From Leptospira sp. (GTDB taxonomy: Bacteria > Spirochaetota > Leptospiria > Leptospirales > Leptospiraceae), in contig JAIOQL010000412.1 of NCBI GenBank assembly GCA_021413405.1, positions 1 through 5,961 on the forward strand: a DNA stretch of 5,961 nt. Reading direction: 5' to 3'. The notes beneath the pieces are model-generated. The model saw nothing but the letters and a program-made list of their open reading frames with translations. It did no database searches and was not told the origin of the DNA. This document shows, piece by piece, positions 1-5,961 of this stretch; position 1 is the stretch's first letter; every line of letters starts with the position of its first letter. The position numbers and the translations under genes are program-made.

Positions 1-1
1 C

Positions 2-58
2 CCGGCGCAAGATCTGAAGAAATCCCGCGAATGGTTTTTTTCAGAAAAAATAAATTGA
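2..58 (+). CDS. Possible 3' end of a convergent gene of unknown function (partial)
   Basis: An open frame enters from the left edge and runs 18 codons to a TGA at 56-58. The visible tail reads PAQDLKKSREWFFSEKIN, a hydrophilic, plausible protein C-terminus, and its codons (CTG, AAG, TCC, CGC, GAA) suit the neighbourhood. Of the other plus-strand frames, one stops at 15-17 and the other runs on antisense through the end of murC. On the minus strand no ATG or GTG lies between the murC stop and the edge, so a co-directional gene does not begin here. If real, this gene converges on murC with 11 nt between the two stop codons, and both stops lie in the inverted repeat at 45-79. Eighteen codons are too few to name a family. 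The call rests on inference from frame, context and the shared terminator-like element. Confidence 0.4.
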   Translation, partial: PAQDLKKSREWFFSEKIN

Positions 59-79
59 GGTTCTACAATTTATTTTTTT
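45..79. terminator. A/T-rich inverted repeat, probable bidirectional terminator
   Basis: A perfect 13-nt inverted repeat has arms AAAAAATAAATTG (45-57) and CAATTTATTTTTT (66-78) around an 8-nt loop (58-65). Read on either strand it gives a hairpin whose 3' arm ends in a run of T: seven at 73-79 on the plus strand and six at 50-45 on the minus strand. It covers the murC stop (72-70) and the stop of the possible convergent gene (56-58), as expected of a shared terminator between converging genes. The caveat is that the stem has only one G:C pair and the T runs are part of the stem, so it would be thermodynamically weak compared with a textbook intrinsic terminator. Confidence 0.45.
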
Positions 80-1446
80 ACCAGCTGCTCTCCCCATTTC
101 CTGACGTCCCCTGCCCCAATACATACAAAATAATCACCCGCGTGGATAAATTCTGAAATATCAACCGTATCTTCCGCAATTTTGCCCGATAGAAGTTTGA
201 TATTATTTTTATCCGGAAATTCATTCAGAATCGACCCGGAACTAACACCGGGAATCGGGTCCTCACCAGCGGGATAGACCGGTAATAGAAAAACAAAATC
301 AGCAAGCTGCAACGCATCTGCAAATTCCCTGAACAGATCCCGGGTTCTCGTGAACCGGTGCGGCTGAAAAAGCACTATCGTTCTCGATTGCGGAAATTCT
401 TTCTTCATCAGTGCAAGAGAACTGATAACTGCAGAAATCTCCGTAGGATGATGGCCATAATCATCATAAACAGGTACGTTATCCGCCGTTCCGAGAAATT
501 CAAGTCTTCTTGACACGCCTGCATATTTTGTGAGAGAACGGATGCAATCGTCTGTCGGAACACCAGCCTTTTCGCATGTGAGAAGAGCCAAAAATCCATT
601 CCGGAGATAGTGACTGCCCCTGAAGGGAAGGTTTATCTCTTTTTCGACACCATTCCGGTTAAAGTGCAAAGAATTGTCGCATAACGTAACCAGCTGACCC
701 ATATCTGAAAATAATTCATCGCCTGATTCATAAAATCCGGAAATTCCATTCGTATCATGCAAATTTTTCAGACATTGCCCGATTCCCTTGTCTCCGAGGA
801 ATAAAATCGATTGGGAATTACCGGGGTTTTCAATGTACTGTAAAAAACCCTGAATCAGATTTTCTATCGTTTTGTAATGATCAAGATGATCGTTGTCAAT
901 GTTTGTGAGAACTTTTATGTCAGCCCGATGATTCAAAAAAGTTCCGTCAGACTCATCGGATTCATAAACACCCCACTCACCCTTTCCCCAACGACCGCCC
1001 CGTCCCGAAAGCACCGGAGTCTCAGCCCCGATCATCACAGCCGGATCATATCCCGCCTCTATCAGAATCTGGGCGATCATAGCGGTAGTAGAAGTTTTTC
1101 CGTGCGATCCCGCAACAGAGATGGATTTCTTTTTTGAAAAAATCTTATGCAGAAGCTCCGACCTGTGAAAAAGCGGGATTCCGAGATCCTGCATCCTTCT
1201 GAAAAATTCATTTTCATCCCCGATTGCAGAAGAATAAACCCCATAATCAATTGACCGGAAATCAAATTCCACTGTCGAATGTATGATTTTGGCTCCCCTT
1301 TCAGCAAGGACACTGACGGTTTTGGACTGGCTTTTATCTGAACCAAAAACCGGGATATCCATGTCGAGTACGATATGCGCCAATGCGGACATGCCCGAAC
1401 CTCCGATTCCTATAAAGAATGGGATTTTTTCCGCAAAATCTTTCAT
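70..1446 (-). CDS. murC: UDP-N-acetylmuramate--L-alanine ligase MurC
   Basis: Cytoplasmic Mur ligase that attaches L-alanine to UDP-MurNAc with ATP, the first step of stem-peptide assembly. At 458 aa it has normal family length and all three domains. The N-terminal nucleotide-sugar domain has GIGGSGMS (13-20; the usual motif is GIGGIGM). The ATP domain has the P-loop AGSHGKTST (112-120), ESDESDGTF (162-170) and TNIDNDHLDHY (181-191). The C-terminal domain has GVSRRLEF (310-317), the MurC signature DDYGHHPTEI (328-337), FQPHRFTRTRD (360-370) and GAGDVRKW (444-451). DYGHHPTE separates MurC from MurD, MurE and MurF. The ATG at 1446 puts GIGGSGM at its usual distance from the N-terminus. No clear Shine-Dalgarno precedes it, and murG ends 29 nt upstream, so translation may depend on ribosomes leaving murG. 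It appears to be the last gene of the operon. I see no fused Ddl or other extra domain. Confidence 0.97.
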   Translation of the reverse strand: MKDFAEKIPFFIGIGGSGMSALAHIVLDMDIPVFGSDKSQSKTVSVLAERGAKIIHSTVEFDFRSIDYGVYSSAIGDENEFFRRMQDLGIPLFHRSELLHKIFSKKKSISVAGSHGKTSTTAMIAQILIEAGYDPAVMIGAETPVLSGRGGRWGKGEWGVYESDESDGTFLNHRADIKVLTNIDNDHLDHYKTIENLIQGFLQYIENPGNSQSILFLGDKGIGQCLKNLHDTNGISGFYESGDELFSDMGQLVTLCDNSLHFNRNGVEKEINLPFRGSHYLRNGFLALLTCEKAGVPTDDCIRSLTKYAGVSRRLEFLGTADNVPVYDDYGHHPTEISAVISSLALMKKEFPQSRTIVLFQPHRFTRTRDLFREFADALQLADFVFLLPVYPAGEDPIPGVSSGSILNEFPDKNNIKLLSGKIAEDTVDISEFIHAGDYFVCIGAGDVRKWGEQLVKK

Positions 1447-1475
1447 TTTAACGGGCTGCCAGCAGATTCATGGAA

Positions 1476-2585
1476 CTAATTTTTTAATTCTGAAATTGAT
1501 TTATTCTCTTCAAAGAAAAATCTCAGTGTTTCGTAGGCCGCATTGATTCGGGCACATGACAGGGATTTCATAGAAGCCTGGTTTAGTATTTCCAGGTTTC
1601 CAGAAATTTCCAGAAGAATTTTTGTAAGCCGGGTCGGGTCTTCATCTTTTTGCAGGATAACAAGAGCCGCTCCCTCTTTTTCAAAGTAACTGGCATTCGC
1701 CTCCTGGTGATTGTCGGACGCAAACGGATACGGAATCAGAATCAGTGGAATTGCAAATGCAGCGCATTCTGAAAGTACTCCCGCGCCCGATCTTGCGATT
1801 ACGAGGTTAGCCCATTCATAGTGAGATTTCATATCGTCCGAATAGGAAATCAGATCTGCATCACCGGATGTTTTCGCCTTGGCTTCCTCATAAAGAGAGG
1901 AACCTGTCAGAAGGCGAAAATTAAACTGCCTGCTGATATCTGTATGCTCCATAACATTGAGAACCATATTATTGATCTGTCTCGCTCCCTGCGAGCCGCC
2001 CATAACCAGAACATTCAGCTTATTTTTTTTCTGTTCCGGCAGGGGTTTACTGAATTTGATAGAAACAAGAGGAATGATTTTTTTCCGGATCGGATTTCCG
2101 ATAACTTTGTAATTTTCCTTTAGCCGGGAAAAATTTTCCGGTGGGAAACTGAACGCAATTTTGTCAGCAAAGGACTGAAAATATTTTGTTACTTTTCCGA
2201 TTATACAATTTTGTTCGCAAAGAAACAGACGCTTTCTGAAAATAATCGCATACAGGATTGCAGGTAAAGTTGAATATCCCCCCATTGCTATAACGCAATC
2301 AACCTGTCTCCGGGAAAAATCCAGCGCACACCGGACAAAATTCAAACTGAACAATACCGGAAAAAATAAAAAATTTCGCAGTGCGATCCTTGGAGAATTG
2401 TGCCAGATCACGGGACATGGGGGATTTTTCAGATCCGGATTATTTGCATTCCGGACAAGAGAATATATAAACAGGGATTCAATATGGAACAGGTCTTTTT
2501 TTTCAGCAAGGATCTCAGCAAGCGCTACTCCCGGGGAAATATGCCCGCCGGTTCCCCCGGCTGCAATGACGACTGACCTGATCAA
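1476..2585 (-). CDS. murG: Undecaprenyl-PP-MurNAc-pentapeptide-UDPGlcNAc GlcNAc transferase MurG
   Basis: Membrane-associated GT28 glycosyltransferase on the inner face of the cytoplasmic membrane. It transfers GlcNAc from UDP-GlcNAc to lipid I, giving lipid II. The 369-aa length fits the family. The N-terminal Rossmann domain has the glycine loop AAGGTGGHISPG (8-19), GGYSTLP (102-108) and CEQN (123-126; most MurG have HEQN). The hinge region has GNPIRKK (163-169). The C-terminal domain has GGSQGARQIN (196-205) and the UDP-GlcNAc-binding stretch RSGAGVLSE (265-273) through PYPFASDNHQEANA (285-298). Residues 40-75 do not show the usual G-x-E...LVP...G acceptor-side pattern. The start is TTG at 2585, which overlaps the ftsW stop by 4 nt (TTGA). 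A strong AAGGAG 8 nt upstream and the position of the first glycine loop support it. No nearer ATG keeps that loop intact. Confidence 0.97.
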   Translation of the reverse strand: MIRSVVIAAGGTGGHISPGVALAEILAEKKDLFHIESLFIYSLVRNANNPDLKNPPCPVIWHNSPRIALRNFLFFPVLFSLNFVRCALDFSRRQVDCVIAMGGYSTLPAILYAIIFRKRLFLCEQNCIIGKVTKYFQSFADKIAFSFPPENFSRLKENYKVIGNPIRKKIIPLVSIKFSKPLPEQKKNKLNVLVMGGSQGARQINNMVLNVMEHTDISRQFNFRLLTGSSLYEEAKAKTSGDADLISYSDDMKSHYEWANLVIARSGAGVLSECAAFAIPLILIPYPFASDNHQEANASYFEKEGAALVILQKDEDPTRLTKILLEISGNLEILNQASMKSLSCARINAAYETLRFFFEENKSISELKN

Positions 2586-3727
2586 TTTAAATTCTCCTTC
2601 CTTGTGACATTTATGAATATCCCGAGTGAAATCATGATTGTGATGATAGATGATCCTCCATAGCTCAAAAACGGCAGACTGATACCGGTGATAGGAAAAA
2701 CGCCGGTCACCACAAAAAGATTTATAAGAATTTGCATGGATATCATCGTAATGATCCCTGCCCCCAAAAGAAAACCAAAATTATCTTTCAACCGTTTGAT
2801 CAGGTGAAAACTCCGGAATATCAGTAGCAGGAAAACACTGAACAATATCATGCACCCGATAAATCCATAATCCTCCGCAAATGTGGCCATCACAAAATCG
2901 GTCTGGCTGTAGGTCAGATACCGGTGTGAATATCCGGAAGAAAGAGGATTCCCGGTCCAGCCACCATCCATAAAAGCACGAAAGGAAGACACAAGCTGGT
3001 GACCTTCATCAAACCTGTATTTATATGGATCAAGCCAGACTTCAATTCTCTTCTTCCTGTAGCCAACCCTGTCAACGAGGATGAAAAGAAGAGGTATAAA
3101 TGCAGCGAAAGTAATCAGCAGCTTTTTCATCGGGAATCCATCGATGAAGATCAGAGCGATAATCATAAAAAGTATCTGGACAGAAGTACCGAATTGTGGC
3201 TCTGAAATAATCAGTAGCAAAATCCTACCGATCAGAATTCGGGGAAAGAGAAACGTCTTATAGTTCTTTGTTTTGATGTGATCTAACTTTACAAGGAAAG
3301 CTGAAACATAAATAACAACGGCTATTTTAGAAAATTCAGAAGGCTGAAACTGAAACGGGCCAACGCCAATCCACCTGTGAAAATTTCTTCCGTAATATGT
3401 ACCGACGGATTTGCCAAGACCAGGAACAAAAACCAGCCCGAGAAGAATGACAGAAAGGAGCGCAAGATAGACCGAAAAGGAACTGAGGAGTTTGTAAGGA
3501 AAATTTACAAAGAAAATAAATAGAACTAGCGATATAAGAATCCAAAGGAATTGTTTTTTAAAAAAATAAAACGAGCTGCCAAATTCTCTGTCCGCTGTTA
3601 CTGCAGAACTGGAATACATTATGCAGATCCCGAAAGTCAAAAGAAAAAAAATAGATGCAAGTAATATCCGGTCAACCGGGCCATCGTCCGACCTCCAGAT
3701 TTCTTTTATCTTTTCTCCGATTTTCAT
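2582..3727 (-). CDS. ftsW: Septal peptidoglycan polymerase FtsW (SEDS family)
   Basis: Polytopic membrane protein that polymerises lipid II into glycan strands at the division septum, working with a class B PBP (FtsI). About ten hydrophobic segments are visible in 381 aa. Counting from the ATG at 3727, SEDS motifs are RWIGVGPFQFQPSE (118-131), EPQFGTS (176-182), GHQLVSSFRAF (242-252), QTDFVMATFAEDYGF (275-289) with the likely catalytic Asp at 277, VVTGVFPITGISLPF (339-353), and LSYGGSS (354-360). SEDS proteins usually have PDxGT where this one has PQFGT. The choice of FtsW over RodA rests on its place between mraY and murG. The start could be the TTG at 3730 or the adjoining ATG at 3727; neither has a clear Shine-Dalgarno, and I prefer ATG. 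The gap from the mraY stop is 13 nt, and its own stop overlaps the murG start, implying coupled translation. Confidence 0.95.
   Translation of the reverse strand: MKIGEKIKEIWRSDDGPVDRILLASIFFLLTFGICIMYSSSAVTADREFGSSFYFFKKQFLWILISLVLFIFFVNFPYKLLSSFSVYLALLSVILLGLVFVPGLGKSVGTYYGRNFHRWIGVGPFQFQPSEFSKIAVVIYVSAFLVKLDHIKTKNYKTFLFPRILIGRILLLIISEPQFGTSVQILFMIIALIFIDGFPMKKLLITFAAFIPLLFILVDRVGYRKKRIEVWLDPYKYRFDEGHQLVSSFRAFMDGGWTGNPLSSGYSHRYLTYSQTDFVMATFAEDYGFIGCMILFSVFLLLIFRSFHLIKRLKDNFGFLLGAGIITMISMQILINLFVVTGVFPITGISLPFLSYGGSSIITIMISLGIFINVTRKENLN
2593..2603 (-). promoter_or_regulatory. Strong ribosome binding site for murG, inside ftsW
   Basis: On the minus strand this reads AAGGAAGGAGA, a tandem purine Shine-Dalgarno whose AAGGAG core (2594-2599) ends 8 nt before the TTG at 2585. 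It lies in the last codons of ftsW and decides the murG start. It is the only clear Shine-Dalgarno among the four starts visible in the window, perhaps offsetting the weak TTG codon. Confidence 0.85.
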
Positions 3728-3740
3728 CAACAGACAAAGA

Positions 3741-4850
3741 TCACTGGATTTTCAATGTAGAGAGAGATATGATTGCCAGGATAATAGCGATGATCCAGAA
3801 GCGGATTACAATCTTTGATTCTTTGAGCCCGGACAATTCAAAATGATGATGAAGCGGTGCCATTTTGAAAATTCTTTTCCTCGTCAGTTTGAAGGAACCG
3901 ACCTGAAGAATGACGCTTAACGTTTCGGATACAAAAATTCCGCCGAGAATCACGAGAAGAATTTCTTTTTTTAGAAGAATAGCCACCATTCCCAAAGTGG
4001 CACCCAAAAAAAGTGATCCGGTATCACCCATAAAAACTTCTGCAGGATGAGCATTATACCAGAGAAACCCGATCAATGCCCCGGTGAGTGCAGAAAGAAA
4101 TACTGCATACTCATGCGCACCCGGAAGATACGGAATATTCAGATAATTTGCTGCCACTGGAGTTCCGGAAACATAAGCAATGATTCCAAGGGTTGCTGTC
4201 GGAACAATTACAGTCCCTGTGGCGAGTCCGTCAAGCCCGTCGGTGAGATTCACTGAATGAGAAGAACCAATGATCACTAAAATCGAAAACGGAATAGCAA
4301 AAAGCCCGAGATTAAGCAGTGGCCCCTTCAGAAATGGAATAAAAAGATCTGTGATCGAAAAAATGACACCTTTGTCAACATCGGCGACAGTACCTGTTTT
4401 ATAAAAAAACAAAAAACAGAATCCAAGCGAGATCACTATAGAAAACAGGAACTTCACCCTGCTTCTCATTCCACCCTTGATTTTCAAAACTGATTTCTGA
4501 TAATCATCCACAAAACCCAGAACTGAAAATAGGAAACTGAAAACGCAAAGAAGAATTACATTCTGATTTTTAAGATTTCCCCAAAGTAAAACAGATATAA
4601 GAAGCGAGAAAATGATCATGAGCCCGCCCATCGTGGGAGTACCAGACTTGGATTCATGCGATTTAGGACCGTCACTCCGGACGCTTTCCTTGAATTTCAA
4701 TGCATGCAAAAAATTTATAATGCTCCTGCCAAACAGAAAGCAAAAAACCATTGAAGTGAGTCCGGCCATTAGGGCACGAAACGTCACATAATTGAATATC
4801 CGTAAGAAACCAGGTTCTCCGCCAGCAAGTTCATATATCCAGTGAAACAT
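3741..4850 (-). CDS. mraY: Phospho-N-acetylmuramoyl-pentapeptide-transferase MraY
   Basis: Integral membrane enzyme that transfers phospho-MurNAc-pentapeptide from UDP to undecaprenyl phosphate, forming lipid I on the cytoplasmic face. At 369 aa, with about ten hydrophobic segments, it is full length. Family motifs occur in order: YVTFRALMAGLTS (21-33), VRSDGPKSHESKSGTPTMGG (57-76), the aspartate pair in FVDDYQKS (D115, D116), NLTDGLDGLATG (201-212), the Mg-binding Asp in FMGDTGSL (D276), and PLHHHFE (332-338). The triple histidine distinguishes MraY from WecA-type relatives. The ATG at 4850 gives the usual N-terminus, a short segment then YVTFRA. It starts 9 nt after the murE stop with no recognisable Shine-Dalgarno (the upstream bases are A/T-rich), so reinitiation after murE is likely. 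The sequence around SVRSDGPKSHESK and RALMAGLTSM looks close to my recollection of Leptospira MraY. Confidence 0.97.
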   Translation of the reverse strand: MFHWIYELAGGEPGFLRIFNYVTFRALMAGLTSMVFCFLFGRSIINFLHALKFKESVRSDGPKSHESKSGTPTMGGLMIIFSLLISVLLWGNLKNQNVILLCVFSFLFSVLGFVDDYQKSVLKIKGGMRSRVKFLFSIVISLGFCFLFFYKTGTVADVDKGVIFSITDLFIPFLKGPLLNLGLFAIPFSILVIIGSSHSVNLTDGLDGLATGTVIVPTATLGIIAYVSGTPVAANYLNIPYLPGAHEYAVFLSALTGALIGFLWYNAHPAEVFMGDTGSLFLGATLGMVAILLKKEILLVILGGIFVSETLSVILQVGSFKLTRKRIFKMAPLHHHFELSGLKESKIVIRFWIIAIILAIISLSTLKIQ

Positions 4851-4859
4851 GTTACAATT

Positions 4860-5961
4860 TTATTTTCGGCTTAAGTCAGGAATAGCAAAAGCTATTTGAA
4901 TTTCTTCCCTATCGCTGAAAGGCTCTTTTTTTTTCCCGTTGATCTGATACTCTTCGTGGCCCTTCCCGGCAACGAGCAGAAAACCCCCATCCGGGAGCAT
5001 AGAAACCCCCTTCCGGATAGCCGCTCTCCTGTCGGGAGTCCTGAAATAGGCATTGAATTCGTTAGAGAAACCTTTCTCGATATCATCTATAATCTTTTCC
5101 GGATCCTCTGTCCTTGGATTGTCAGATGTAATGATCACAAAATCGGAAAATTTTTCAGAAATCCCGGCCATCACGGGTCTCTTGGTTTTGTCCCTGTCGC
5201 CACCACATCCAAAAATTGTTATTAACCTCGAATGAGGAATCTCCCTGATGCTCGAAAGAACATTCATAAGAGCATCGGGCGTATGAGCATAGTCTACTAT
5301 TGCAATCCTTGTCCTGGCCTCATTGGAAATGATTTCAAACCTGCCGTTCACATAAGAAATGTTTTTCAAATCCACGCAGACAGATTCGGAAGAAATTCCG
5401 GATTTTTCGCATACGATATACGCCATTGCAGTGTTAATATAATTGTAATTTCCAAGGAGATTTGTCTCGATTTTTACGGACTTATTTTCGCTTGCCTTGT
5501 GAATTTCATAACTGGTTCCGGTCAGGCTGAGGGTTACATTCTCCCCGGAATAGTCTGCGGATTTTCCGAAATAAAAAACAGGATAATGAAAATTCTCTCT
5601 TTCGACCAGTGTCCGCATTTCCTGTCCGCCCGGAGAATCAAGCGAGACGAGAGCAAATTTTTCCTGATGAACAGAATTCTCCAAAAGCTGAAAAAGCCTG
5701 AACTTGCTTCTACGGTAGTCATCCATATCAGGATGAAAATCCATGTGATCCAAGGTCTGGTTTGTAAAAACCACTGAATGCAAATGAATACCGTTGAGCC
5801 TCCCCAGCTTCAGGCCGTGAGAACTCGCTTCAATAAAAACAAATTCTACTCCAGCCGATTTCATATCCTTCAGAATCAGATTCAGAGTTGTAGGATCAGG
5901 AGTCGTATATCCGGTTTCGATTGTTTTTCCGTTATACTTAACATTGATTGTCCCGATGAGC
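4860..5961 (-). CDS. murE: UDP-MurNAc-tripeptide synthetase MurE, C-terminal 366 residues (partial)
   Basis: Cytoplasmic Mur ligase that adds the diamino acid to UDP-MurNAc-L-Ala-D-Glu. The coding frame runs off the right edge; by comparison with E. coli MurE about 130-140 N-terminal residues, including the P-loop, lie outside. Numbering from the edge, the fragment starts LIGTI, then substrate-binding TTPD (19-22), EASSHGL (44-50), LDHMDFH (70-76), the lysine of YRRSKFRLF (K86, the residue usually carbamylated), and GNYNYINTA (170-178). The C-terminal domain has DYAHTPDAL (223-231), GCGGDRDKTKRP (251-262), DNPR (280-283) and GKGHEEYQ (332-339). DNPR is the motif typical of meso-diaminopimelate-adding enzymes. 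The internal ATG at 5864 is not the true start, because conserved MurE sequence continues in frame upstream of it. The fragment has no frameshift or internal stop. murF is not fused to its C-terminus and does not follow it. Confidence 0.96.
   Translation of the reverse strand, partial: LIGTINVKYNGKTIETGYTTPDPTTLNLILKDMKSAGVEFVFIEASSHGLKLGRLNGIHLHSVVFTNQTLDHMDFHPDMDDYRRSKFRLFQLLENSVHQEKFALVSLDSPGGQEMRTLVERENFHYPVFYFGKSADYSGENVTLSLTGTSYEIHKASENKSVKIETNLLGNYNYINTAMAYIVCEKSGISSESVCVDLKNISYVNGRFEIISNEARTRIAIVDYAHTPDALMNVLSSIREIPHSRLITIFGCGGDRDKTKRPVMAGISEKFSDFVIITSDNPRTEDPEKIIDDIEKGFSNEFNAYFRTPDRRAAIRKGVSMLPDGGFLLVAGKGHEEYQINGKKKEPFSDREEIQIAFAIPDLSRK

Noticed and set aside
1..69. Start of another minus-strand gene downstream of murC
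   Set aside because: Two minus-strand frames stay open to the edge, but neither contains ATG or GTG after the preceding stop, and the third has a TGA. Nothing marks a start or a Shine-Dalgarno.
1..153. Plus-strand open frame from the left edge running into the murC 3' end
   Set aside because: It overlaps the murC coding end in antisense, and its composition there mirrors murC. The adjacent frame stopping at 58 makes a more credible gene end.
1448..1471. Seven-codon minus-strand mini-ORF (MNLLAAR) between murG and murC
   Set aside because: It has no Shine-Dalgarno and no attenuator hairpin or run of regulatory codons, and it fits by chance in a 29-nt gap. It is too short to support as a leader peptide.
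5232..5777. 181-codon open frame on the plus strand opposite murE
   Set aside because: It is antisense to conserved MurE sequence with all family motifs, and its translation shows no recognisable domain. It is a shadow frame.
4860..5864. Treating the ATG at 5864 as the murE start
   Set aside because: In-frame conserved MurE sequence (LIGTI and TTPD) continues upstream to the window edge, so the ATG is internal and the gene is truncated only by the window.
1..5961. Mobile elements, CRISPR arrays, tRNA or rRNA genes, phage or defence genes
   Set aside because: Five intact or edge-cut housekeeping genes occupy nearly all of the window. I saw no direct-repeat arrays, transposase motifs or cloverleaf-like segments in the short gaps.

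Overview
This window is a co-directional block of peptidoglycan precursor and division genes, a dcw-type cluster, read entirely on the minus strand. In transcription order it holds murE (5' end cut by the right edge), mraY, ftsW, murG and murC. Together they cover much of the cell-wall precursor route. MurC adds L-Ala to UDP-MurNAc, and MurE adds the diamino acid. MraY moves the muropeptide onto undecaprenyl phosphate to make lipid I, and MurG adds GlcNAc to make lipid II. FtsW then polymerises lipid II at the septum. The genes are very tightly packed (9 nt, 13 nt, a 4-nt overlap and 29 nt between them), so they almost certainly share one transcript whose promoter lies beyond the right edge.

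The organism is a diderm-type bacterium with roughly 40% G+C (estimated by eye). The MraY and MurG sequences, and a MurE motif that predicts meso-diaminopimelate use, resemble what I recall of Leptospira and its relatives (Leptospirales, Spirochaetota). That placement is from memory and unverified.

Layout from left to right: 1-58 may be the tail of a convergent plus-strand gene; 45-79 is a 13-bp A/T-rich inverted repeat that looks like a bidirectional terminator; 70-1446 murC; 1476-2585 murG with a TTG start and a strong Shine-Dalgarno; 2582-3727 ftsW; 3741-4850 mraY; 4860-5961 murE, lacking its N-terminal part. There is no gene-free stretch longer than 69 bases.

The order matches the classical dcw order, but murF (expected between murE and mraY) and murD (expected between mraY and ftsW) are absent, and the cluster appears to end at murC rather than running on into murB/ddl/ftsQ/ftsA/ftsZ. 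I see no mobile element, CRISPR array, RNA gene or unknown system. This is mostly ordinary housekeeping sequence with a few modest oddities, listed as findings.
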